Source: Bacteroidota bacterium
GTDB taxonomy: Bacteria > Bacteroidota > Bacteroidia > Flavobacteriales > Flavobacteriaceae
Direction of reading: 5' to 3'
NCBI GenBank assembly: GCA_018829465.1
Contig: JAHJTN010000012.1
Coordinates: 248,001 to 312,000 of the forward strand
Length of the DNA: 64,000 nt
The position numbers and the translations under genes were made by a program. Shown here piece after piece: positions 1 to 10,200 of the stretch (within the stretch, counting starts at the first letter, position 1; each line of letters opens with the position of its first letter). The notes beneath the pieces were generated by a model. That model did not search any database and was not told the DNA's origin. It worked only from the letters and a program-made list of their open reading frames with translations.

Positions 1-995
1 TCCAAATTTAGAAACTCATTGGCCGGTACATTTTCGGGTAAAATGTAGCTTCCTTCTGCCTTGAGCATCGCAGGAAATATGATACAGTGAAACACGATGT
101 TGTCTTTACCTATAAAGTGAATCAGTTGGGTATTTGCATCTTTCCAATAGGGTTCCCAATCTTTTCCGTGTTGCGCGGCCCATTCTTTGGTGGCAGAAAT
201 GTATCCGATAGGCGCATCAAACCATACGTAGAGTACCTTTCCCTCTGCACCGGGCAAAGGAACGGGAATGCCCCAATCCAAATCGCGGGTGACCGCTCGG
301 GGTTTGAGCGCATCGTCTAACCAACTTTTCACCTGTCCGTAAACATTGGGTTTCCATTCGGTATGGTCTTTCAAAATCCATTTTTTGAGCCAATCTTCAT
401 ATTCGTTTAAAGGCAAAAACCAATGGTTGGTTTCACGTAGCGTGGGTTTGCTTCCGGTGATGGCAGAACGCGGGTTGATGAGGTCTGTTGCATTGTGAGA
501 GGTGCCACAGCGTTCGCATTGGTCACCATAACTGTCTTCGTTGCCACATTTGGGACAGGTGCCTACCACAAATCTATCTGCCAAAAATTGGTTGGCTTTT
601 TCGTCGTATAACTGAGCCGTTACCTGCTCTATAAATTTGCCTTTATCGTAGAGTGTTTTAAAAAAATTTGCCGCAGTTTCGTGGTGAATTTTTGCAGAAG
701 TGCGAGAATAGTTGTCAAAAGTAATTCCGAAAGATTCAAAAGAAGCTTTGATAATTTTGTGGTATTTGTCCACCAATTCTTGCGGTGTGATGCCTTCTTT
801 CTTTGCTTTGATGGTGATAGGCACACCGTGTTCATCGCTGCCGCAAACAAAAAGCACATCCTTCCCCATTAGCCTAAGGTATCGCGCGTAAATATCTGCC
901 GGCACATAGACGCCTGCCAGATGGCCAATATGAATGGGACCGTTTGTATAAGGAAGCGCTGCCGTAATGGTATAGCGTTGCGGTTTTTGAGACAT
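1..995 (-). CDS. metG: Methionyl-tRNA synthetase, N-terminal part (runs off the window)
   Basis: Charges tRNA-Met with methionine in the cytoplasm. The antisense frame opens [20 protein letters not shown] and has the class I HIGH motif at residues 22-25 and a zinc knuckle with Cys147, Cys150, Cys160 and Cys163. About 331 residues are visible; the KMSKS loop, the anticodon-binding domain and any C-terminal tRNA-binding domain lie beyond the left edge. The ATG fits the family N-terminus and sits about 20 bases below a TATTTTTG box. It is divergent from yraN. The identification is firm; only the truncation limits it. Confidence 0.95.
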   Translation of the reverse strand, partial: MSQKPQRYTITAALPYTNGPIHIGHLAGVYVPADIYARYLRLMGKDVLFVCGSDEHGVPITIKAKKEGITPQELVDKYHKIIKASFESFGITFDNYSRTSAKIHHETAANFFKTLYDKGKFIEQVTAQLYDEKANQFLADRFVVGTCPKCGNEDSYGDQCERCGTSHNATDLINPRSAITGSKPTLRETNHWFLPLNEYEDWLKKWILKDHTEWKPNVYGQVKSWLDDALKPRAVTRDLDWGIPVPLPGAEGKVLYVWFDAPIGYISATKEWAAQHGKDWEPYWKDANTQLIHFIGKDNIVFHCIIFPAMLKAEGSYILPENVPANEFLNL

Positions 996-1015
996 ATCTT
1001 CTTTTTTGTCAGCTG

Positions 1016-1023
1016 CAAAAATA
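1016..1023 (-). promoter_or_regulatory. Putative -7 promoter box of metG
   Basis: TATTTTTG on the minus strand matches the Bacteroidota TAnnTTTG element and lies 21 bases before the metG ATG. I see no convincing -33 TTTG partner, so this rests on one half-site and its position. Confidence 0.45.
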
Positions 1024-1111
1024 CGGATTCGAAAACGAAAATGATTATTCGGGCATACTTTTACGACATTGTGGGTAAATTTTATAATTTTAGTCTGATA
1101 AATTTTAATGT

Positions 1112-1477
1112 ATGGCAACACATAACGAGACCGGGCATAAAGGAGAAGCCATGGCTGCCCGTTTTTTGATGGAAAAAGGGTACAAGATTTTGGCGCGTAA
1201 CTACACTTTTCAAAAAGCGGAGGTAGATATTATTGCACAAAAAGATGACGTATTGGCTGTGGTAGAGGTAAAAACACGCAGCACAGCAGATTTTGGCACA
1301 CCGGAATCTTTTGTGAATAAGAAAAAAATAGGACTTTTAGTGCGCGCCATCGATCAATTTGTGATTGAAAACGATTTAGATGTATCGGTTCGATTCGACA
1401 TCGTCGGCATCGTGATTAAACCCGGAGAAAAACCGACGCTACACCACTTGGAAGACGCGTTTTATTTCTTTGAATAA
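1112..1477 (+). CDS. YraN/UPF0102 family endonuclease-like protein
   Basis: A 121-residue protein of the UPF0102 (YraN) family, which has a restriction-endonuclease-like fold and an unsettled cellular role. The family hallmarks are present: G-x-x-GE-x-x-A-x-x-FL near residues 8-20, an acidic residue in the AEVDIIA segment (about residue 39), and EVKTR around residues 52-56, which together resemble a D-ExK nuclease site. Length is normal. It is divergent from metG and followed by an unrelated ACT-like gene. No catalytic activity can be claimed from sequence alone. Confidence 0.9.
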   Translation: MATHNETGHKGEAMAARFLMEKGYKILARNYTFQKAEVDIIAQKDDVLAVVEVKTRSTADFGTPESFVNKKKIGLLVRAIDQFVIENDLDVSVRFDIVGIVIKPGEKPTLHHLEDAFYFFE

Positions 1478-1609
1478 ACATATTTTTATCACACATTGTT
1501 ATTTTTAACAAAATATATCAAAACTTTGTTTATTTTTGCCCTGTTATTTATACAATAAGTAGCACTTCGAACGAATGTTTAATAGTTTCTCAAAAAAACA
1601 ATCAGAAAC

Positions 1610-2272
1610 ATGAAAACTATTTCTTCTGTTGTAGAACAGTACATCAAGAACAAACCCTTTTTATTGAGCGCCCTATCGCAGGGTATTATTAATCTGACAT
1701 CGCTTTCGCGCAATATATTGCCTGAACTTGAAGAGGAATTGGGCAAAGAAGTGAAACAAGGTGCTGTGGTGATGGCTTTGAAACGCTTGTCCGGTGAATT
1801 GGATTTTCGTACCAATTACAAAATTTTGAAAGTATTGAAAAACATCGGCGAGATCACAGTGCGCTCTTCACTGACAGATTACACCTTTCTTTTGTCTGAA
1901 ACCATATTGAACAAACAGGCAGAATTGATTAAAGAACTCAATAAAAACAAGGAGGCTTTTTACACCTCATCGCGTGGTGTCAACGAGACCAATATCGTGG
2001 TCAGCAATTCTATGAATCGCTTGGTTGAATCTATTTTTGCAGGAGAGAAACTGACCCAAAAAACAGAAGGATTGTCATCTATTACGGTGAAACTCCCCGA
2101 GGAAAACATCGTGATTCCGGGTATTTATTATTTTATTTTTCAACGCCTGGCTTGGGAAGGTATTATTTTGAATGAGGTTATTTCGACCACCAATGAGTTT
2201 ACCATACTGGTCAACGATGAGCAGATAGACACCGCATTCAGAATCATCAAGGACCTCAAGACTTTGAAATAG
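1610..2272 (+). CDS. ACT-domain-like conserved protein
   Basis: A 220-residue soluble protein with no signal peptide or membrane segment. The first 60 residues look like a small helical region (SSVVEQYIKNKPFLLSALSQ, then a helix with EEELGKEVKQGAVVMALKRL). The C-terminal part (about 150-218) has the alternating strand-helix pattern of an ACT fold: SITVKLPEENIVIPGIYYFI, then FTILVNDEQIDTAFRIIKDL. Bacteroidota relatives are often labelled aspartate kinase, but no kinase domain is present, so a ligand-sensing role is more plausible. A TATTTTTG box at 1531-1538 may be its promoter. Function unknown. Confidence 0.6.
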   Translation: MKTISSVVEQYIKNKPFLLSALSQGIINLTSLSRNILPELEEELGKEVKQGAVVMALKRLSGELDFRTNYKILKVLKNIGEITVRSSLTDYTFLLSETILNKQAELIKELNKNKEAFYTSSRGVNETNIVVSNSMNRLVESIFAGEKLTQKTEGLSSITVKLPEENIVIPGIYYFIFQRLAWEGIILNEVISTTNEFTILVNDEQIDTAFRIIKDLKTLK

Positions 2273-2332
2273 GTTTGGTGAATACTTTTTTAAGCGTATG
2301 TATTGACTTTTTTCAAACAAAGAAGGTAATTT

Positions 2333-3376
2333 TTATTCCTTTTCTGCAAACACAGGTCTGTTTACCCAGCTAAACTTATTTGGTTTTTTGAATAAAATCC
2401 ACCAAAAAAAGAAAAGCGTTGTTGTATAGGCTAGAACGGTAAAAATCCAGCTTGGCAAAACACCGGAAAGATCTACGAGCACGCCGTCTAGCGGATACAA
2501 ACCAAATCCAAACAAAGCGGGCAGCCTGTACCAATAGTAGCAAGAGACCGCTGAGGCAGAAAAGATAGCTACCAATTCTTTTTTCTTGAAAAAGTAATTC
2601 AAAACCAGGTACAACACTATAGATGCAAGCATCCCGAGAAAAGGCATTTTGTAGATGCCTAACAATTGTCCGAAACTAGAGATACCGTCAACGTCGGGCA
2701 CTTGAAACCAACCCCAGACAAATCCGGGAAAAGTAGCTACCATCAAAAAGCCCGACACTTTGTGGACCTTGGTCTTTTTTGACGAGAAGGGCGTAATGCC
2801 CGGAGTCGAATCGGGACAAGGTGTCACACATCTATGACACCTATCGCAATGCGCATTGGGCAATGACAATTGATGGTTCAGTCCGTACAATTTTTCAACC
2901 GGGTGCACCGGACAAAGCCCCGAACACCAAGCGCTTTTCCATTCGAAGAAAAACCCCGTGACCACCGCAATCAATCCCAGCGAAAGGATAAGCATGGCGG
3001 TGTAAAACCCGTTCAAGTCAAAAAAAGCATGCCTAAGCGGAACGATGAGAAACAAGGCGATTACGGCAATCAAGTTCAACTTACCCGACTGCGAAATGGA
3101 CAATTTTTTTCTTTTCGAAATTCCCATATGTCGGGCAAAAAGCGCATTGGAAGCCATCGGGCAAACATTCCGCCAAATGCCAACGCCAACCACCAACAAG
3201 GCCGGAGCAACAGGAATCAGTATATTCCAAAACAGATGAATCCCGAGTTTTGGAAAGAAAATGAGGTTAAAAAGGATACTTGCCCCTACTATCCAAACGG
3301 CAATTTGAATGGCTCTCCAAATAAAAAGAGAACGGGCTGATAGCTGATGCGCTGTTTTTTTACTGGCTTTGTTCAT
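2333..3376 (-). CDS. Membrane polyferredoxin-like 4Fe-4S protein (NapH/NosR/CcoG type)
   Basis: A 347-residue integral membrane protein with several hydrophobic segments (about residues 20-40, 52-68, 104-118, 127-146, and more in the C-terminal third). It carries the half-motifs RNVCPMAS (Cys72) and AWCSGLCPVHP (Cys151, Cys155) typical of NapH/YccM-type quinol-linked proteins, and one ferredoxin-like cluster site CDRCHRCVTPCP (Cys177, 180, 183, 187). A role in membrane electron transfer is inferred; the partner is not visible. It is a single gene, convergent with the ACT-like gene. Confidence 0.7.
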   Translation of the reverse strand: MNKASKKTAHQLSARSLFIWRAIQIAVWIVGASILFNLIFFPKLGIHLFWNILIPVAPALLVVGVGIWRNVCPMASNALFARHMGISKRKKLSISQSGKLNLIAVIALFLIVPLRHAFFDLNGFYTAMLILSLGLIAVVTGFFFEWKSAWCSGLCPVHPVEKLYGLNHQLSLPNAHCDRCHRCVTPCPDSTPGITPFSSKKTKVHKVSGFLMVATFPGFVWGWFQVPDVDGISSFGQLLGIYKMPFLGMLASIVLYLVLNYFFKKKELVAIFSASAVSCYYWYRLPALFGFGLYPLDGVLVDLSGVLPSWIFTVLAYTTTLFFFWWILFKKPNKFSWVNRPVFAEKE

Positions 3377-3677
3377 GTTTTTGGTGTTTTTGAGATGTCC
3401 AAATTAAGTAGTCCGCTACAAACCCGTTTGTTCATTTAACTTATATTAACCTTTTTAAATCCTTATTAATCAGCAGAAAACTTTTTTTCATTAAGTTTTT
3501 TAACTTTTTAAACTAGTTTTGCCCAGCAATTCACAGATAAAGCAGCAAAGGAGAAACATCTCAAAAATCATTTCATAAGGTAACAACGGTTACATACAAA
3601 ACCTCTTTTTTTGCAGACCTTTGTATGCGTAAGTTCACACACAACCGATCGACCGAATGTTTAAACGACAATTAAAT
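3377..3677. other. Divergent intergenic region
   Basis: About 300 AT-rich bases between two divergent genes. I see a TAGTTTTG box at 3514-3521 on the plus strand without a good -33 partner, and a short dyad GTAAC-aacg-GTTAC near 3579-3593. No convincing RNA gene or repeat. Confidence 0.4.
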
Positions 3678-4298
3678 ATGAATACAGAAACCCAAACCCA
3701 ACTCTCGCGTTTGATTCAAGAATCCCTTGCCAATGCTATGACCTATGAAGCCTACCGGAAATTGGTTGACGATTTGCTCACCGAAGAAAAATCAACTGGA
3801 GACACACAATCTGAAAGCTTGTTAAATTATTCGCAACTCAATGTGCGCCGTATGTCGCGTTGGGATAAAACCCTGCGTGTGCCCGAGGAAGTTGAAAATC
3901 GGATTAAAAAATTTCAAGGAAAACAAACCTGGTTGGTCATCAACGAAGGCTGGTGTGGCGATTCTGCGCATTCCGTGCCGGTGATGCACAAACTCGCTTC
4001 TCTCAATGAAAATATCAGGTTTCGCGTTGTACTCCGTGATGAAAACGATGCTTTGATGGATCAGTTCTTGACCAATGGCGGTAAATCTATCCCCAAATTG
4101 ATAGTGTTAGATACTGAAACACTTGAAGTCATCAACGAATGGGGACCCCGGCCTACCGAAGCCACCCGTCTGGTGGAAGCATACAAAGCTGAGCACGGTA
4201 GCTTGGACGCTGCTTTTAAAGAAGATTTGCAGCTCTGGTACAACAAAGACAAAGGTCTAAGCACTATGGAAGATTTGGTTAAGTTACTGGACAGCTGA
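3678..4298 (+). CDS. Thioredoxin-like protein with WCGDS motif
   Basis: A 206-residue soluble protein. The C-terminal 130 residues have a thioredoxin fold with the active-site-like WCGDS at residues 92-96 (Cys93, Ser96), a monothiol CxxS variant, and a cis-Pro-like SIPKL segment downstream. An alpha-helical N-terminal extension precedes it. I chose the second ATG, preceded by AATTAAAT, over one seven codons earlier; either is possible. It would be a thiol or bacillithiol-linked protein by analogy, not a proven oxidoreductase. Its 3' end overlaps the 3' end of the convergent truB by 15 bases. Confidence 0.72.
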   Translation: MNTETQTQLSRLIQESLANAMTYEAYRKLVDDLLTEEKSTGDTQSESLLNYSQLNVRRMSRWDKTLRVPEEVENRIKKFQGKQTWLVINEGWCGDSAHSVPVMHKLASLNENIRFRVVLRDENDALMDQFLTNGGKSIPKLIVLDTETLEVINEWGPRPTEATRLVEAYKAEHGSLDAAFKEDLQLWYNKDKGLSTMEDLVKLLDS

Positions 4299-4970
4299 TA
4301 TAAAATCGTCAACGCTGATGGCGTCTGCTATAGAATAATCGCCAATTTGGGTTCGTCGTAAGGTTTTTAGATAAGCACCCGATTGCAGTGCTTTTCCGAA
4401 GTCGTGGGCCAAAGACCTGATGTAAGTACCTTTGCTACATACCACTTTAAAATCCACTTCGGGCATGTCGATGCGCGTGATGCTACATTCATAAATCGCT
4501 ACTTTTCTCGCTTCAATGTGAACTTCTTTGCCGGCTCTGGCCAAATCGTAGAGGCGTTGTCCGTCTTTTTTGATTGCAGAGAAAACGGGTGGCTTTTGTG
4601 CAATGACACCTTCAAAAGTTTTTGCGGCATTTTTCAGAGTCGTTTCGGTGATGTGATCTATAGCAAAGGTTTGATCTACTGCAGTTTCCAAGTCGTAACT
4701 CGGGGTGGTAGCACCCAAAAAAATGGTACCTGTGTAGGTTTTTTGTTGGGCTTGCAGGCTGTCTATTTGCTTGGTAAACTTTCCTGTGCAGAGGATTAAC
4801 AATCCCGTCGCCAACGGATCTAACGTGCCGGCATGTCCGACTTTGATTTTTTTTAAACCAAACACTTTTTTTAGGTGCCAACGGATTTTATTAACTACAT
4901 CAAAGGAAGTCCAACCCAAAGGTTTGTCGATTAACAATATCTGCCCATCAAGGAAATCTGCGGCGGTCAT
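4284..4970 (-). CDS. truB: tRNA pseudouridine(55) synthase
   Basis: Isomerises U55 in the T-loop of tRNAs. The 228-residue protein has the signature GHAGTLDPLATGLL with catalytic Asp51, the LLIDKPLGWTS motif near the N-terminus and the CSKGTYIRSLAHDFG segment of the family. It is shorter than the E. coli enzyme because it lacks the C-terminal PUA extension, as is common in Bacteroidota. It directly follows uppP (adjacent, no gap) in a leftward operon ftsX-DUF3098-uppP-truB. Confidence 0.95.
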   Translation of the reverse strand: MTAADFLDGQILLIDKPLGWTSFDVVNKIRWHLKKVFGLKKIKVGHAGTLDPLATGLLILCTGKFTKQIDSLQAQQKTYTGTIFLGATTPSYDLETAVDQTFAIDHITETTLKNAAKTFEGVIAQKPPVFSAIKKDGQRLYDLARAGKEVHIEARKVAIYECSITRIDMPEVDFKVVCSKGTYIRSLAHDFGKALQSGAYLKTLRRTQIGDYSIADAISVDDFISAVQ

Positions 4971-5756
4971 CTAATTGAGGGTTAACGGGTAAATAAAATA
5001 GTGAATCAACAAAATAGCCACGCCCAACACAATCCGATAATAGCCAAAAAATTTAAACCCGTGCTTGTTCAGGTATCCGATAAATGCTTTTATTGCCAAA
5101 ACGCCTACAATAAACGCGACCACGTTGCCCAACGCTAAAAATTGCCACTGCGCAGGGGTGATGGAAAAGCCATCGGAAAAGTAGTCGTAGAGTTTTTTGG
5201 CTGTCGCACCAAACATGGTTGGAACCGCTAAAAAGAAAGAAAATTCTGCGGCAGCTTTGCGGGTTAAATGCTGCGACATACCACCTATGATGCTCGCCGC
5301 ACTTCGTGAAACTCCCGGTATCATGGCTAAACATTGAAACAAGCCAATCTTGAAGGCGCTCGAGGTGTTTGGAAACAATTCTGTCCCCTGCTGAAACCAG
5401 TCGTCTATTTTCACCAAGACCAAGCCGCCCAAGACCAGCGATACGGCAACGACCAAAGGACTTTCCAAGAGTGTATCTATCACTCTGTTAAAAAGCAAAC
5501 CAAAGACAACAGCCGGAATAAAAGCAATGAAAATCTTTTTGTAAAACTGCAAAGATTGTAAAAACCGACGACCGTAAAGAACCAAAACAGAAAGGATAGC
5601 GCCCAGTTGGATGACAATGGTGAAAAGTTTGGTAAAATCATCTTGGGCAATGCCCAAAAAAGAAGAGACCAATATCATGTGACCTGTGGAAGAAACCGGC
5701 AAGTATTCCGTCAATCCTTCAACTATAGCCAACAAGAATGCTTCAAATACATTCAT
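4971..5756 (-). CDS. uppP: Undecaprenyl-diphosphatase
   Basis: Integral membrane phosphatase that regenerates the undecaprenyl phosphate lipid carrier for cell-wall synthesis. The 261-residue sequence starts [20 protein letters not shown], contains the conserved [14 protein letters not shown] motif (residues 14-27) and the second motif [13 protein letters not shown], and is hydrophobic throughout with about eight membrane spans. It overlaps the DUF3098 gene by four bases (translational coupling) and abuts truB. Confidence 0.95.
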   Translation of the reverse strand: MNVFEAFLLAIVEGLTEYLPVSSTGHMILVSSFLGIAQDDFTKLFTIVIQLGAILSVLVLYGRRFLQSLQFYKKIFIAFIPAVVFGLLFNRVIDTLLESPLVVAVSLVLGGLVLVKIDDWFQQGTELFPNTSSAFKIGLFQCLAMIPGVSRSAASIIGGMSQHLTRKAAAEFSFFLAVPTMFGATAKKLYDYFSDGFSITPAQWQFLALGNVVAFIVGVLAIKAFIGYLNKHGFKFFGYYRIVLGVAILLIHYFIYPLTLN

Positions 5757-6016
5757 GCTTTCTTGTTCGGATTCAGTAAAATAGCATACACTTCAATCGC
5801 AAAACCAATCAACACCAAAGTAGGCGCCAAACGAATTCTGCGAAAGCTAAAAATATCTTCGCTAAACACATTTGGGTCTTCGCTTCCGCCCCCCGCCATC
5901 AATACAAATCCTAGCGCAATGAGAATAATGCCCAAGAACATAAATTGGTAGTTTTTTTTACCAAATACGAAATCAGATTCACCGCTTGTCTTTTCTTTTT
6001 CGTTTCCTTTTGCCAT
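5753..6016 (-). CDS. DUF3098 small membrane protein
   Basis: An 87-residue protein of the Bacteroidota DUF3098 family. A charged N-terminus (about 18 residues) is followed by two hydrophobic segments: residues about 25-43 ([19 protein letters not shown]) and 64-80 ([18 protein letters not shown]). It lies between ftsX and uppP, the usual flavobacterial order, suggesting a role in the cell envelope or division, but no function is established. ATG overlap with uppP indicates one transcript. Confidence 0.85.
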   Translation of the reverse strand: MAKGNEKEKTSGESDFVFGKKNYQFMFLGIILIALGFVLMAGGGSEDPNVFSEDIFSFRRIRLAPTLVLIGFAIEVYAILLNPNKKA

Positions 6017-6017
6017 A

Positions 6018-6896
6018 TCAATAATATAAATCGTCAGTTTTTAAATTTAGAAAACGCTGGGTTGCAAAAAAAGTGCTCAGCCAGGTTATGAGTACTCCAC
6101 CCGTCATTACACCCAGTGCCAAAACAACCAAAACAAGTGTTTCATCCAGCAGTTGAAGCTCCGGAAAACTCTTGTCTATGTAAAATAGCATACCTGCCAA
6201 AATACAAATGGCCACCAGCGCACCCAGTATCCCCAATTTGACACCTTGCCAAATGAAGGGTCTTCGGATAAACGATTTGGTGGCACCTACCATTTGCATG
6301 GTTTTGATAACAAATCTTTTTGAATATATAGCCAGCCTTAGGGAACTGTTGATAAGCAACACCACAATCAGAAAAAATACTGCACTCAAACCCAAGAGCC
6401 AAAACCCTATTTTTCTGACGTTTTCTGTGAGTAAACTTACCAAAGGCTCGTCGTAATTTACCTCGCCTACACCTTTGTACGAAAGCAAAGTGGTCGATAT
6501 TTCTGCAAGTTTTTCTTTGGATACAAACTCATATTTTATAAACAAATCTATAGAATTTTGAAGTGGATTATACCCCAAAAATTGCATAAAATCTTCGCCT
6601 ATTTCTGCTTTGTATTTTTCGGCAGCTTCTGCCTTACTTACAAATTGGGTTTCTTTGGTGAACGATGCCGTATCCAAATATTTTTGCACCTCTTCCATTT
6701 CTTTTTCGGTGGCAACATTTTTGAAGTAAACCGTAAGGGGAATTTGTTCTTTAAAGTGATTGGCCAAACGGTTGGCATTGAACAGTAGCACACCTAGCAA
6801 ACCTAGCAAAAAGAGCACCAAAGAAATACTCAACACTACCGAAAAGTAGGAAGATATCAGGCGTCTTTTGTTGTAGCGTTCTATAGAGGCAGCCAT
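6018..6896 (-). CDS. ftsX: Cell-division ABC transporter permease FtsX
   Basis: Membrane partner of the ATPase FtsE; together they link divisome state to cell-wall hydrolases. The 292-residue protein has an N-terminal cytoplasmic tail (MAASIERYNKRRLISSYFS), a first membrane span (about residues 21-44), a large periplasmic loop, and three C-terminal spans in the usual FtsX order. I use the inner ATG because the ten extra residues of the longer frame do not fit the family. ftsE is not adjacent. First gene of the ftsX-DUF3098-uppP-truB run. Confidence 0.9.
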   Translation of the reverse strand: MAASIERYNKRRLISSYFSVVLSISLVLFLLGLLGVLLFNANRLANHFKEQIPLTVYFKNVATEKEMEEVQKYLDTASFTKETQFVSKAEAAEKYKAEIGEDFMQFLGYNPLQNSIDLFIKYEFVSKEKLAEISTTLLSYKGVGEVNYDEPLVSLLTENVRKIGFWLLGLSAVFFLIVVLLINSSLRLAIYSKRFVIKTMQMVGATKSFIRRPFIWQGVKLGILGALVAICILAGMLFYIDKSFPELQLLDETLVLVVLALGVMTGGVLITWLSTFFATQRFLNLKTDDLYY

Positions 6897-7080
6897 AGTT
6901 TGTAAAAAATTGATGTAAAAGTACAAAAGTGTTTAGAATTGCCCTGACTTGGTTGGCGAATTATAGCACAAATATAAATTCATATACAATTTTTTTGGGC
7001 TGAACGGTCGGGTTTTTAGCCGTTTTGTTGTTCTACAATAAAAAAACAGCACAACAATTTTAATAATTAAAAAAAATAGT

Positions 7081-7088
7081 TAGATTTG
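7081..7088 (+). promoter_or_regulatory. Putative -7 box for the large T9SS gene
   Basis: TAGATTTG matches TAnnTTTG. A clear TTTG -33 box is lacking. If used, the transcript would carry a leader of about 200 bases that includes the 7162-7191 dyad. Confidence 0.4.
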
Positions 7089-7161
7089 TTATGCCCAAAT
7101 TTTTACCAAGATGAATCAGAGAACTTTACATCCCTGCATCTTATTGGTCTATTGAATGTTT

Positions 7162-7191
7162 CTGCGCAATAGTGGCGTGCACTTTGCGCAG
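7162..7191 (+). repeat. Inverted repeat in the 5' leader of the T9SS gene
   Basis: CTGCGCAA and TTGCGCAG form a perfect 8-bp stem around a 14-base loop, about 100 bases before the start codon. It has no following T-run, so it is not a terminator; an operator or leader hairpin is possible. Confidence 0.5.
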
Positions 7192-7287
7192 CTATACCTG
7201 TTTACCGGCTTTCGGCGGTTTTTCACCATCGCTGAAGCAATTTAAGAAGCGTATTTTTTTTGTTTTATCCCCCAAATTCTCCATAGT

Positions 7288-10200
7288 ATGAAAAAGAATT
7301 ACTTTCACTTAGGTTGTAAATTGTCAATAGCCCTTTTTCTTTCATTGACCATTCAAGTATATTCACAAACAACTCAAATTCATCAAGTTGATTTTGAATC
7401 TGGCGTTGATAGCTGGGCTTTGGCCGGTACCAACACATTCCGCTCAACAGGCGGTGCATACAAAAACAGCTTTAAATTGAGTATGGCCGTTAATGGAAGT
7501 ACGGCAACATCTCCCAATATCAACACTAGCGGTTTTGACAAGGTTGATATTGAGATGTTTATCCGTAGCAACGATGCTTCAACCAACCACACGGTCACCA
7601 TCCAATACAGACCCAATAACACTTCAGCATGGCAAGATATTCGAGTGGTTACCAAAGGCGATGGCACAAATAACCGCGACATAAATTTTAATGGGGGTTA
7701 TCACTACATTACCGCTACGCTTTTGGCCACCTCAACAACTTTTGGCAATAATGCCCAATTTAGGCTCATCACAAGTGTAAACAGTAATTTCAGAGAGTTT
7801 TTCATAGACTATATCACCATTTTCGGAACCAACTACAAAACCGTCTCAACGGCTCCGGGCGGGATTGCTTCAAACCTCGATTTGTGGTTGCGCGCCGATA
7901 TGGTAGATGGTGTTTCTGTACAAACGGACAATTCAGACGTAAACACTTGGATCGATTTTGGTCTTGGAAACAACGCCAAGGTAACCGACGCCACAAATCC
8001 TAATGTAGCAAGACCACAATACAGAAACAACGCCGTGCAAAACGTCAATTTTAACCCCGTTGTTTCTTTTGCCAACAACACGGCCACGGCACCTAAAGAA
8101 ACCACCTATCTGAACTCAAACAGACAATTTCTTTACGGCACTTCGGGCTTTCATACCAATGATTTTTTTGCGGTGGTGATTCCCGATACGCCTATCAGTA
8201 GCGGAACAAACCCTCCTATGGATGTCTTTACTTCGCAGCGCGTTTCCAGTAACCCTTATGATGAAGATATCACGGGATTTGGCTTTGGAAACTATTCCGC
8301 ACGGTTTTCCGGTGAAGTGATTGCGTATGCGCTCGGTACCAATCCCTCGCCCTCGCCCTCCAACCCAAATCTAAGAGGCTATGGAATCGCCGAAGTGAGT
8401 GGCAATACCTATAGCACTATCGGTATTGTAAATGCCAGAAACAACACCTCGGGCACCCAAGAACTATTTCTAAACGGACTTAACATAGGCAATACCGAAG
8501 TGGGTGTGCCCCAGTTTTCCAACGAAAACAACCGCAGGTTTTGGTTGGGAAGAAGCCAGGTTTTTGACGGCAGTTATAACGGACGTATCGCAGAGGTTGT
8601 CACCTATTCCTCCAGAAAAGACGATGTAGCCGAGCGTATTCGCATAGAAAGCTATTTGGCTGTAAAATATGGAATTACGTTGGGTGTAAATGGTATCAGC
8701 CAAAATTATCAGGACAGTAGCGGCAATATAATTTGGGATGCTTCATTTCCCGGATTCAACTTTGATATAGCCGGAATCGGTCGGGATGATGCTTCTCTAC
8801 TAAACCAAAAACAGTCTAAAAGCCAAAACAACGGGGTCAACCCACCTATCTTGACTATGGGTCTAGGCGATATTTTACCCACCAATACCGCAAACACAAA
8901 TACTTTTGACACAGACCGCGCCTTCTTGGTTTGGGGTTCAAATGGTTTGGATATGAACAATTCGGGAACGCCCATATCTTTGAGTTTTGGACCCGATGTT
9001 GTGACTACATCAACCGAAGTCCCCAACCGCAAATGGCGATTGGTTGAAACCGGAGGCAACGTACCCACCGTAAAAGTGTCTGTACCAACGACGGCAGTCT
9101 CAACAATTATTCCACCCGTTGGGAATGATGCTTTTGTGATGGTTGTAGCAGATGACCCCAATTTTACCACCAATATAGAAACAGTTTTTATGACGCAAAA
9201 TGGGGCTAACCAAGAGGTTTTGTTTGATTTTGACGGTGTAAAATACATCACTTTTGGCGTGGCACACGAAACCGTCACACCCCGACACCTGACTTTTGAT
9301 GGTTTCGATGATTTTGTCAGAACGGACAATGCCCCGGTTCTGAACACCAATTTTACCATGATGGGTTGGATACGCACACTCGGCCCCAATGCCACATCAT
9401 CAGACCAAACCATTGTTTCAAACACCGATGGTGGCAATGGATTTCTTTGGGTGATACGAAATAATGGCAGATTCCAATCATCTTGGGCGGGGGGTGGCAG
9501 TAATACAATTGAATCGTCTGTAAACATTCCTGTCAACGAGTGGCACCACTTGGCCGTTACCTTTGACGGCACTTTGGCACGGCTTTATATTGACGGCGTT
9601 TTGGACAAGTCTGAGCCCAAAAATGTACCGGCAGTTTTCTCAAATGTTTTCAGCATTGGTGCCGAGTTTAGAACCCAAGCAGACATTCGGAACTTTTTTA
9701 ATGGTAATTTAGAGGAAATCAGAATTTGGGATAGGACTTTGAGCCCTGAAGAGATTCGCTTCATCATGAATCAAGAAATTGAACAAGCAGGAAGCGGCAC
9801 CTTAGGAAAAATCATTCCCGGAAGTGTTACCAAAAATGACTTGGCAAGCCTAGATTGGAACAGGCTTACGGCTTATTATTCCATGAATTCATTCATTGGA
9901 ACACATATCAATGACGATTCTCAAAACAACCAACGCGGGCGACTTATAGTTCCAAACAAGGTACAGGTTTTCAACCAAACCGCTCCGCTTCCATACATAT
10001 CGGCAAATAATGGTGCCTGGAGCAATACTGCCACTTGGCGCGATGGAAACATCATGCCGATTCCCAACAGTACCTCTATTGTTGACGGGTTGACGACGGT
10101 TGATTGGAACATTGTAAGAAGCGCACATAATATATTTTCCAACGGAAATAAAACCCTATTGGGGTTGTTTGTAGATGCCAATGTGTTAGCCGCTCAAAAC

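Larger units (their letters stand above)
6897..7287. other. Intergenic region between ftsX and the large T9SS gene
   Basis: About 390 bases. It holds a TAGATTTG promoter-like box at 7081-7088, a 14-codon open frame starting at 7111 (MNQRTLHPCILLVY) that I do not consider a gene, and an inverted repeat at 7162-7191. The final 100 bases are richer in GC than the rest and read like a long 5' leader. Confidence 0.4.

Noticed and set aside
7111-7155. Leader peptide MNQRTLHPCILLVY before the T9SS gene
   Set aside because: No run of regulatory codons and no terminator/antiterminator pair; chance frame is more likely.
8709-9572. 287-codon antisense frame inside the large T9SS gene
   Set aside because: Opposite strand of a continuous 1523-codon gene, with no family similarity and no start context.
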